Below, one piece after another: positions 54,800-64,000 of a stretch of DNA of 64,000 bases. The stretch lies in NCBI RefSeq assembly GCF_027942865.1, contig NC_134526.1, positions 19,387,784-19,451,783 of the forward strand, in the 5' to 3' direction. The notes under the pieces are model-generated. The model was given only the letters and a program-made list of their open reading frames with translations, had not been told where the DNA came from and made no database searches. This DNA comes from Odontesthes bonariensis. Lineage: Eukaryota > Chordata > Actinopteri > Atheriniformes > Atherinopsidae. Position numbers and translations under genes: made by a program. Within the stretch, counting starts at the first letter, position 1. Every line of letters begins with the position of its first letter.

Positions 54800-56560
54800 T
54801 TAGTTTGAATCAAGAATAAGATACAGGTTTGCTTCCAAAGCAATTCACACTGTACTATTTCTGAGCATTCTCCCTTGAGATTTTCATTTCCTCTTTGAGT
54901 TACATAAAGTTATATCTGCTTGCAGCAGTAACAGTGGTTGCACACTTCCTCTCCTGTCCATTTCCAACAGCATGGACCTCACACAGACACTGAACACAGC
55001 CAATAAATGTTATTGTCATTAATTGGATTTTTTGTCCCTCGGTCTTCCTTTTAATAAGTATTCTATGTTCATGTTGACCTTATCTAGCCATGTCACTCAA
55101 CCACACAGCAATTCTGCAAGTGTTTAGTCTACTAAGTTTCCATTTGAAATGTTTAATAATTCATTAAAAAGCAGAGGCTCTTTTTTTTTTTTTAGATCTG
55201 TTCTAAACCTTCACTAAGTCTAATTGGTTTCTAAACCTTACCAAACAGCTAGTGAGAACAAAGCTAATAAACAATGGTTTGTTAAGTAGCCACATTCTCT
55301 GTGACAAAGGTCAGCAACACATTCTGCTGTCACATATATGTCACATATTTTCCGGCTAGTGTACCTCAGAAGTGAGAAGCTGTACCACAAAATCATGAAA
55401 TTTTCTACCATGAGATCAATATAACATAACAGTTCTGATTTAGTTCTCATAGGTAAGCTGCCCTCTTGGGAAAGCTTATACTGGTTATCAGACAGGAAAT
55501 AAGATTTCTTGTGGCTTCTTATAGTTTTTTGTTTCCCTTGTTGGAGATAAAATCTCAAATGTGTCAGTTGTGACAGCATTATGATTTACTGATTGTCACA
55601 CAACATTTATGTTCCAAAGGAAAAACTAAACACATCCACAAGACTCTTTGGCAGAGTGCTCTGCAAATTTGATGTGAGTCAACTTTTTTTTTGATGAACG
55701 AGTGTGACTGTGCACGAGTGTGATATCTTCACACCTGCCTTGACTGTGATTAACTGGTGTCTGCACACCCTCTGCCCAAAAGTTGCCTTCAAAAACATCG
55801 TCAACACAGCCAAAAAAGTCGAAACAAGGGAATTTATTGGCAGAGGGCTTTGTCTCTGGAGAGAAATAGTCAGCTTCTAACTTCTTTTGGGCCATTGTGT
55901 TTTTTAGTTTTTAGGATAAAGTATGTCTTTAATTGCTCCTGATAAATGTTAACAAGCTGTACCCAGTGATCAGCTCCTAGACAAGTGCCATAATCCCACA
56001 AAACTGCTGTCTTGACCATCGTCTCTTGCTCAATCTCTTGTAATGGTGGTACTTGTTTCTATTGACAGAAAAGAACATTTTCACCATTCAGATAAACTTA
56101 GCACACCAAGATTTATATCTATCTATTATATTTAAATGTTCTGTTCTCCAGGTAGCTTTGTAGTTGGAGGATTCACGTTGTATGCACACTTTGTAGTACA
56201 TAATCAAAATCGCTCCCCACAAAAAGCTTCAAAACAGCTTTTTTTGGTTGCATCATGGCACAAATAAAGACGGTTTCTGATAACCTCAGGGAAAGAACTG
56301 ATCCACATAAGACTGGAGAAGATTAAAAACCCTTTGCTAAATAGTTTTGACACCATCAGTGTATATTCTGACAAACAAATGCAAAAAAATCAAGACCAGG
56401 GGTGGCTTGCCTCTACAGTATAGAGACAAAGATAACATCATGCAAAGAGTCACATGACAAATGCATTCCCAGTCTAAAACAGCAGCAGACACTTAAACAA
56501 TTCAGTCAGACAACTCACATATGAATGTTTATAAGTCTCTGTTAAAGAATATAAATGTAG
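54800..56560. other. Intergenic between JH10 and the mobile-element cluster
   Basis: AT-rich, no IG exon, DH segment or element recognised. A minus-strand ORF at 55626-55895 (89 residues) has no known domain. Confidence 0.5.
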
Positions 56561-57217
56561 CACCGCGTTAGTTCTGGCAGACCACGTTAGTCAACGCGCC
56601 CTTTGCCTGTTGGCTGACGCCGACCCAACCCTTATGGCTGTCCACAACCAGCTGCGCTCAATGGGTAATCAGCTGCTGCTCGCAATTGGATGCTGGCATT
56701 TGGGGCACTTCATTTAAACTTGGTTTGCTGTCACTGCTTTTTTTTGCTTTCTGCTTGCAGCCTTCCACAGCAGCTCCCCTGCGTAGGGGCAAAAAGTTTT
56801 GCTTTCTGCTTACAAGACGTAGCTCCGATTATCATACGCGCCGATGCTAGTATTATTATTGTGCTGCTTACCCTGTCGTCCGGCATGGATCCCCGCTGCC
56901 GGCGGAGTCGGTGAGTCTGCCGGAGAACTCGGAGATTCGGCTGAGATGGACGCGTGGAGGACACCGACCTTCCCAAATCCAGCCGAGCCAAGACGCGACA
57001 CCGGGCGGGCTGTCACAGCGCGCCGCGGTCAGAGTCAAGGTAGGCCGTGGCGGGCTCCTGTACGTGGCAGGGCTTGCTGCGGTTAGACACGCGGCTTATT
57101 TTACACCGATTTCACATGATTTTGCGTGACTGTAGCTGTGGCGCGGGCTTATGCCAGCGCAGTTGGATTACAAGCCATACTCCTAATTGGTCCGTTGGAT
57201 CCTCGCGGTGTTGCTTC
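56560..57217. other. CpG-rich island, unassigned
   Basis: Base composition changes sharply to GC- and CpG-rich text (clearest at 56870-57180) with no IG sequence. It may be the flank or part of an older mobile element, or a promoter-like island. No protein recognised. Confidence 0.35.
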
Positions 57218-57220
57218 TAA

Positions 57221-57897
57221 AGGCGCTAGCATGGTTGCCGCGTCTGTCACGGCGGTGTCGCACCGTGACGTCAAAATGACGTTTCAGGCATGGCGCTTCC
57301 CTTGAAAAGACGGCGCAGCGCGTTGTCGTGCACCAGTCGATTTTTGTAACTTGGCTGCGCCGAGAACAACGAACCGGATGGACCGATGTGAGACCAGGCT
57401 CAGTGAGGAGGTGCGTTTGTACAGGCAGCTGTACGAAACTGCAGTGAAACAGCACAGGGAGCACGTAAACTCCCAAAACTGGTGCACAGAGATTGGCAGA
57501 ACTTTGGGGAAAGAGGGAGAGTTCTGTAAGAATGTGTGGAAGAAGCTACGGGACAGATACGTGAAGGCAAAGAAGAGGGCAGAGACTCTGTTGATGCCGG
57601 GGGCTTCAAACCTTCACCTATATTAACTGAATTAAAAAATTAAAATGATCCGAAAACTGCAGCAGTATCATTAATTACAGTATTCTTGCTCTTGACAGAG
57701 GCATTGTTTTCTTCTCCACTTTCGTGGTTGTAGAGTAGCGGTAACCTTAACGTAGCAGCGCCACCTCTGTGACGGAGAAAATTGCAACTACTGACGCATC
57801 GACTTGCGCTGCTTCCGCCACTATACATGGCGGGCACGAAATCGTGACGTCATCAACACCGCTCGCGCTAGCAGACGCGGCAACCATGCTAGAGCCT
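57221..57897 (+). mobile_element. PIF/Harbinger-like element
   Basis: 677 bp with inverted ends: AGGCGCTAGCATGGTTGCCG at the left, and the right end as reverse complement AGGCTCTAGCATGGTTGCCG. Flanked by TAA on both sides (57218-57220 and 57898-57900), the 3-bp TWA target typical of PIF/Harbinger. It contains a single MADF-type frame and no DDE transposase. Confidence 0.82.
57351..57626 (+). CDS. MADF/Myb-SANT-like DNA-binding protein of the Harbinger element
   Basis: 91 residues, possibly starting at the internal Met in MDRCETRLSEEV. The spacing of the aromatic and Trp residues (LYRQLYE, NWCTEIGRTLG, VWKKLRDRYVKAKK) is that of a MADF domain, the type of DNA-binding protein that works beside the transposase in PIF/Harbinger elements and recruits it to the ends. 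The frame stops shortly after the domain, so the usual C-terminal part is missing. It lies fully inside the element. Confidence 0.7.
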   Translation: MAAPRTTNRMDRCETRLSEEVRLYRQLYETAVKQHREHVNSQNWCTEIGRTLGKEGEFCKNVWKKLRDRYVKAKKRAETLLMPGASNLHLY

Positions 57898-58287
57898 TAA
57901 GGTGGAGCGCGCGCCTCAAGCGCTACACGCTGCGATTGGTATTGTCTGCATTACAGTCTGATGGGTGCAGCGCCACCTGTCGTGTCGGGGTGTGGAGTGC
58001 TTGTGCCTGTGGATACAGTGGGAGTTGATGTGAGTCAGAGGATTAACAATTATTGCCTTTCCTCGGTCAATGTTGAAAACATTGTTTGGACTAGTTCCTC
58101 CTCTCAGTTGCTAGCTACAGCATTGCTCGTTTATCCACCAGCAGTCTATTTTTATTTTTTTATTTTTCCCACTGTATTGAATGCAAAGCTGCCAGGTAAA
58201 GTGAAGTGATTGCTTTTTATAATAAAACCAGAGATTCATTGACAAGTTTTCAGGGCTTCACTGTGAACTCAGTGGAGGGAGAATCAA

Positions 58288-59518
58288 CAGGGCTCTCAAG
58301 TTTTCAAGTTTGCTTGGAGTGAGATTCGGGCGGGGCAGGGGCCGGGCCATGTGCGTGGGTGGGTTTCTTTCGGGTTTTTTTTGGGGGGGGGGTCCCTTGC
58401 AGTATCCCATCGCCATAAACTAGCTACTTAAAGAACAAAGAAATTGTTTTATTTATACCAAAATCACAAATCTTCACTTTTACACTAAATTCTGCTATAT
58501 TTTAAAATAAATTGTTTTAGGTATGCAAAGTCTTAACAAACAAAAAAACAGACAAATTAAATTAAGAAAAACAAACATAACCCCAAATGGGCCCCTTGAG
58601 CAGTCCCTCTGTGTGTGTGTTTGTTTATCAGTGTTGTTGTAAGTGTTTGTGGCAGATTTTGATGCTTGATGACTGATATTGGGGGCTCCCATTTAAAGCA
58701 CTGTGGCTCAATGTCAGCCATTTTCACAGTCATGATGGATGACAGAGTTCCATTCAGAGCCAACGTGTTCCTGGTCTTGGTTTTATTGAGCCCCACCATG
58801 GAAAAAACCCTCTCTGCATCAGCATTTCAGTGTGGCAGAACTAATAGCAGTTTGGCAATTGTAGATAGCCTTATTGGGAATCTGCTCATACCAGTCACCT
58901 TTGAAAAAAATTAACCACGGAAGCCTAATTACACTCCTACATATTTTTTATTTTTCATTAAGTTGCTCATGTCAAAGGGTGTGTGCTGAATATTTAGGTC
59001 TACTATTCCAACGAACACTTTAATCGGCAGGTATTGGTCTTTTACGAAGAGTAGGAAAACTATAGTAACTAATAAAAGATTAAAATAAATGAAGATATGA
59101 CCCGCTGATGATCCTGACGGTTCTCTTCCACCTCCAGCTCGTCTACAACTTCTGCACGCATTCAGAGCATAATAGGCTATGTCCGCTGTGCATTCATGGG
59201 ACGCGTGCTTGTAGCTTAAAGCTATTTCAGACCTCACCCGGCAACAAGAAATTCTGTTTTCTGATTGGCTGAGAAATTCTATTTTGTGATTTGCCGATGG
59301 GTTGCTAAATCAAGACAGCTGTACCAGAGCTATAGTTCTGAGCTGTACGAGCGCACAGTAACCTGCCATTGACTCGTTTATAGAATAGGCCATTAGAATT
59401 TCTGTGCGACGAAGTTGATCATTTCTCAGCGTGAGAAATGGCATGTGTGGCGTGTGAGCGTGTGAACTTGTTGAAATGCGTGTGTCTCACGCTCATTGCG
59501 TGAGACTTGAGAGCCCTG
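58288..59518 (-). mobile_element. Truncated hAT element
   Basis: Starts CAGGGCTCTCAAG and ends CTTGAGAGCCCTG, perfect 13-bp inverted termini with the CAGGG start usual for hAT. Flanked by GAATCAA on both sides (58281-58287 and 59519-59525), a 7-bp match instead of the expected 8. A minus-strand hAT-like frame is inside. Confidence 0.8.
58557..58920 (-). pseudogene. hAT transposase C-terminal remnant
   Basis: The minus-strand text shows an 'AEKVFSMVGLNKTKTRNTL'-type reading (58740-58830 region, partly across a frameshift), which is the shape of the hAT dimerisation motif (E..FS...IKT..RN.L). It matches the element's own orientation. Catalytic regions are absent. Confidence 0.55.
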
Positions 59519-59529
59519 GAATCAATTCT

Positions 59530-61490
59530 GTGCATGGAGAATGCTAAAGTCAGAGCTGTTCTGCTGCTGAAATGACCACGGTGTCATGAACTGAAATCCC
59601 ATGCTCAATGGATGAAGAATGGATGAAATACAAAAAGCATTTTGTGAATGAAGCCCAACCGTGGCTGTGGTCGATTTGATCTCATCATGTAGATCCACTG
59701 TGATTATTATTGCTCATGTATGTTCTGCTTGTATTAATTCGGCTCATCGTTGATAGGCCCTGAAAAGGTTTTGATCCTGAAGAGAAGAACGTCAGGATGC
59801 TACCCTGTTTGATATAGAATGCACTTCGTTGTATAACAACCTCCAGAGACCTACAGTGAAACTTCACTTACTTAGCTGCATTTTTTGCTTAACAAAGCAA
59901 CAGTAAGAGGCTGATTAGCTTAGGCTATCGTTAAACAATGGAGCCTAAGTGTACTTGGCTGACTGAACTACCTTTGAATATTTATTCAACTGGTAAATGA
60001 GCTCTGGGAATTATAAATTTTAAACAGTGGATACATTTTTAGGTGGCTCGGGTTAAAAAAAAATATATATATATATTTTTCCCTCAGGTTTTTAAATCTA
60101 GGTCTCTACAGACGCTCATATGGAGCGATTTAAAGAGACTTGTCCAGAAATACACAGCTATTTGCCACTAACAGGAAATCCTTTATTTAACGCTCTATAA
60201 CTGAGAGCTAGTTCTTTATGCTCTATAAAGCCAGTCCTCTAAGCTACAAATACACCATATCATAAGGATACATACTGCTCTCCTGAGCACTGCTGTGTGA
60301 GCTGCGATGCTCATATACTAAGAGAATCATACGTACTGGCCAACTTGGCTTTGTGCTTCCCGTCCAAACAATCCCTGCCATCCTCACTCGTTTCTTTGGG
60401 GCCATTTAGGGGACAATTTCAAGCACAATGCGTCCAACAGTTTTTGTGTTTAAAGGCTTGAGCATAAACACAAGCTGGAACTTGAAATCAGTGATGCACT
60501 CGATGATTTAAAGGATCTGACATCTGTAGCCAGTTCTACAGCATATGTCTGTGATGCTTTGTGGACAAGCGTCCGGCACTTCGTGTAACACCAGCCTGAT
60601 CGTGATTGGCTCTTGCACAGCAAATGGCATGCTAATTTGCATGACATCAAAACATTTCAGCCATCGTCCCCACGGTTGATGTCACAACTAATCCCTTCAG
60701 GAGGAGCGTTGTCCTTTTTTCCTTCTGTTTGAGAAGCAGCCTGTAAAAGCTGATTTCAGCTGTGAGCTGATAAAAGAGCAAACTGTCCATTTAAGTACTG
60801 GTGCAGGATGAACTTCTGAGAAAACATATGTTGCAGGAAACACTGGAGGCTTTTCTTTCTTCCCTTAGTTTCTTGCCTGCAAATACTGAGTGTTGCTTTC
60901 TGGCTATTTGTATACGACTTATGCATGTGATGTGCTCGTGTTAGGAAGCACTTGCCTCTTCTCATTTTGGAGGCTGCTGGTCTTCTTGGAAGTTTGAAAA
61001 TAAACAGCATCCTGTTTCTCTGCTTACTCAAGCCATTGTGATGCCCTGTTGATGCCAAGTTGCCATGCTTACGTGTCATCTTGCCACAGCTTGATTTTCA
61101 GTATTTACAGTATTATTTTTACTTAAACCTGCTATAAGCTGATGTTCTCAGCTAGCTGGAGTTTGTGCTGTTGGGAAGGTAGTTTTCAATGGGTCATTGA
61201 AAGATTTTTCCACTTAGAATAGCTGCCTACTGGAGTTAAAAAAAAATAAAATAAAATTTGTGCAGCTGTGCCTCTGTTTAAATAAAACAAGAGCCACTGT
61301 TAGGGCTTAACTTTGCATGAAAGATGCTGATTAAGATCGAAAATAAATTTGGGATGAAGTCAAATCATTAAAACCGCTCCCGGAATTGATGGCATGAACA
61401 GCAATGACAGAGGTCATTTGTGTTATGCTTTATGACTTTTTAATTGTGTGGATAGCAAAATATGCAAGCTCACGGTGACTTTAACTTCCT
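59530..61490. other. Intergenic, no gene recognised
   Basis: No IG segment or mobile element identified with confidence. Confidence 0.45.
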
Positions 61491-61514
61491 AGGTGGGTCA
61501 GGTGAAGTGTGTTA

Positions 61515-61830
61515 AAGGCTCTGCTTGCTTGGATGTTGCTTTGCTTTGCTTGGATGTTGCTCTGCTCGGCTTGGATGTTGCTCTGCTTTGCTTGGATCTC
61601 GTTTTGCTGTTCTTGGATCGGATCTTGCTCTGCTTTGCTTGGATGGTGCTCTGCTTTGCTTGGATGGTGCTCTGCTTTGCTTGGATGGTGCTCTGCTTTG
61701 CTTGGATGGTGCTCTGCTTGCTTGGATCTTGCTCTGCCTTGCTTGGATCGGATCTTGTTCTGCTTTGCTTGGATCTTGTTCTGCTTTGCTTGGATGTTGC
61801 TTTGCTTGGATGTTGCTCTGCTTTGCCCTG
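61515..61830 (+). repeat. 21-bp minisatellite
   Basis: Tandem units of the type TTGGATGGTGCTCTGCTTTGC, strictly 21 bp in the middle (about 61640-61725) and variable (15-24 bp) at the edges. The 21-bp period keeps all three frames open on each strand, producing spurious ORFs. Confidence 0.92.
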
Positions 61831-61839
61831 CCGCAAAGC

Positions 61840-63725
61840 GCTGTCGCTGCTGTGGAGACCGACTATATTTTTTATGGTGTACCTAAGTGGTTGAGTTCAA
61901 TGCTTGCCCCAATTAAATACTCGCATCACATTTCAGTCTGTGGTAATGTAGGCCTACGGCAGTTCCACCTTTTAACATCAAGCTTAGTCGCGGTTTAATA
62001 ATTATTTTTGTACTACTACTACTAATCATAATGGTGACACACATTGGTAGCTAATAAATCGTTGGGGGTTAGGATACCCTGGTTCCAACTAATCAATTGG
62101 CTGGTCTGCATTCCGGTATGGTCTGTTGGGGGGGGTTTGTTGCCTTTACAGCAAATGGAAGGCACTCCACTTGAGGATGCTGCTGTTCCCTGTCTTGGCT
62201 TCCATGGAGCTCATGGAAAAGTCGGGAACTTCCTCCAAACAGAGCCATACCGCCAAACACAATTGTATGCATTCAGAATAAGCTTCTGAAATTCATCTCT
62301 GTTTCTCATCTCGTTTTGACGAGAGTGGTTCTGACAGAACTGAAGTTTAGCGTCCGGGCTCCGATTCATCACTCCTTGTGCATATGAGTTTGATATTGCA
62401 CCGATGACTGAGCCCACAGGTAGATGTTAGGTGGTGAAGGGCCTGAAAAACTGGCAGCGGGGACAGCAAGTAGAGGCAGAGAGCAAGGGTACTGACGGGA
62501 ACTGTGCAGCTTAAATAGACTGTCCAGATTGGAGGGGTACATTTGACAAGTGGCATGTACAGTGTGAGGCAGGCAACATGGGCAGCAGCAGAGCAGCTCA
62601 AGTTGCCTGCCTGAGCAAACTTGCAGGTGTTGCTTCATTATCTTATGACAGAACATAAAGTCAGAGGCCATGATGAGGGTTGTCTTATCTTAGTTTACTC
62701 CGTGGAACACATGGCGGTCTTTCTTTTCTCATCCAAAGTCTCTCTCACTGTATGTCTTCCTCACAGTCAAGCAGTCTGTACTAGACACATTTTTTGCTCT
62801 ACTCAAATGAGCTGTGTTACAAAAGTATATCAAAATAAGACATTGAAATAAAAATGTTAAATTCGAGTGAACATATTGAAGAAGTCGATATGAAAACATG
62901 GACTGCTTTGAGAGATGCATTGCCAGTGCTGGTTGAGCTTTTGGCTTGCAGTCCAAAGTTTCAGTTTGTCAAATGGATGCGGAAACACCTGTTGTGGTGA
63001 AGATTGTTTCCTTTGTGTTACACAAATGTTAACCAGCAAGCATGTTGATAACCGCAGGTCCAAGATGTACAGAGGCTGCACATACTTTTTTAAAGTGTAA
63101 TCATACTAATGTGTGAAGACTTACTAACATTTCTTATGGAATTTAATAAACATTAAATTGACCATGTAGTGATAGAAAGATGTGTTTCTGTGTTGCAGCG
63201 CAAAACAGGACAAAGTTCACTCTACTGAGAAGTTAGTGGACAGTGAGACCTAAGTTAGATCTAAGCCGAGGAGACTGGCCCACAAGTGTTCACTGCTATG
63301 TAGTTATATCCCACTGTTGGCCTCTCAGTTATTCGTATCAACTTAAAAATCTGGGGTCAGTGTCTAGCTTAGACCAGCTTTTCAGCAGTGTAATGTCAAT
63401 CTATTTTGGTTTCGTAAAAAAACAATAAACTGCATAAACACAACTGTATCACTTTTAAGCTCCTGGCGTCCAAAGGCTGTGACTTATTCTCAGTCTCCAC
63501 AGATCTCTTCTTTTTTCAAAGGCAGTTTAGTTAGACACATGAAGGATGAAGAAACACATTCATTTTTCTGTATCATCATCATCATCATACAAACAGCATT
63601 TATTTCTACCAGTTTTTATATCTGTGTCTATCTATGTAAAAATATTTATTCATATATTCATGAACACACATGAAGATTTGATCCCCCCCCCTCCAGTATT
63701 CAGCTGATAATTAAAAGTTTGAGTC
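61840..63725. other. Intergenic, no gene recognised
   Basis: No IG segment or mobile element recognised up to the DH signal. Confidence 0.45.
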
Positions 63726-63731
63726 AAGCCA

Positions 63732-63798
63732 GGTTTTTGCATTGCCATTTATCACTGTGGCTCCACCCCACACAGTGACTCACAGCCACACAAAAACC
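63732..63798 (-). other. DH segment with two 12-bp-spacer RSS
   Basis: An 11-bp D core (63760-63770, minus strand TGGGGTGGAGC) between two consensus signals. On the plus strand: nonamer GGTTTTTGC (63732-63740), 12-bp spacer, CACTGTG (63753-63759), core, CACAGTG (63771-63777), 12-bp spacer, nonamer ACAAAAACC (63790-63798). Both heptamers are perfect. The paired 12-bp spacers are diagnostic of a heavy-chain D segment and complement the 23-bp spacers of the V and J segments. Orientation is taken from the J/C genes, since the signals are symmetric. The G-rich core resembles other fish DH cores. Confidence 0.96.
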
Positions 63799-63799
63799 T

Positions 63800-64000
63800 T
63801 TGCATCATAGAACACAATATTCAGTCACTCTTGTTCTTTATGTGATTGTTCTCACTAAACAGACACAATTCTTTGTTAATTCAATACACATACACACACA
63901 ACTGAAAAAAAACACATAAATGAAAATAAGATCATTGAAGCTGCAATCATGGCACCATGCAATAACCCCATAGAACTGGTTTGCCACACAAAGTTTATAC
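63800..64000. other. Right edge, no gene recognised
   Basis: No further D or V segment visible before the window ends. Confidence 0.5.

Noticed and set aside
55626-55895. 89-residue minus-strand ORF upstream of JH10
   Set aside because: No Ig motif, no leader/RSS and no recognisable domain; probably chance.
58690-58705. CACTGTG heptamer suggesting another DH or JH
   Set aside because: No nonamer at 12 or 23 bp and it lies inside the hAT remnant.
61515-61830. Possible antibody switch region
   Set aside because: It lies 5' of JH, not between JH and a C gene, and teleosts lack class switching.
61493-61998. Long ORFs on both strands (up to 157 residues)
   Set aside because: They are products of the 21-bp minisatellite, whose period is a multiple of three; not genes.
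54800-63700. Search for IgT/IgZ constant exons between DH and JH
   Set aside because: No Ig-domain reading found on either strand; the interval contains mobile elements and spacer only. Presence of IgT outside the window cannot be judged.

Overview
The window is genomic DNA from a ray-finned (teleost) fish, probably a percomorph. The evidence is a teleost-type immunoglobulin heavy-chain (IGH) locus with Cmu of four exons directly followed by Cdelta of seven exons, plus fish-typical mobile elements (GATG-tailed Rex3/RTE-like LINEs, L2/CR1-group LINEs, hAT, PIF/Harbinger- and TTAA-type DNA elements, a fish endogenous retrovirus). The species cannot be named from the sequence alone.

All recognised IG genes lie on the minus strand, so they read from high to low coordinates. 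One DH segment with perfect 12-bp-spacer signals sits at 63.76 kb. About 9 kb of mobile-element-rich DNA follows. Then come ten JH segments (54.76-51.89 kb), Cmu1-Cmu4 with the secretory end (51.40-48.92 kb), mu membrane exons TM1 (48.1 kb) and TM2 (46.7 kb), and Cdelta1-Cdelta7 with delta-TM1 (45.76-42.54 kb). Every constant exon begins and ends in phase 1 at GT/AG sites. A probable E-mu-3' enhancer (octamers and E-boxes) lies between mu-TM1 and Cdelta1.

Downstream of Cdelta is a nested block of mobile elements (21.70-38.34 kb): a decayed endogenous retrovirus with two LTRs and a tRNA-Tyr-type primer-binding site. A hAT transposon has entered its leader, a LINE has entered env, a smaller DNA element has entered that LINE's ORF1, and a large fold-back element has entered the 3' LTR. 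Left of it, on the plus strand, is a complete six-exon EF-hand gene recognised as cabp5-like (15.80-18.12 kb).

The left 13 kb holds five VH segments of one family (V1-V5, numbered left to right) and three VH relics, all on the minus strand, with leaders, octamer promoters and 23-bp-spacer recombination signals. V2 has a 4-bp leader deletion that should make it non-functional by the usual splice. Because these VH genes lie 3' of Cdelta in the same orientation, the window most simply spans a junction between two tandem IGH units: the D-J-Cmu-Cdelta end of one and the V array of the next, with cabp5 between them. V and J signals (23 bp) and the D signals (12 bp) obey the 12/23 rule.
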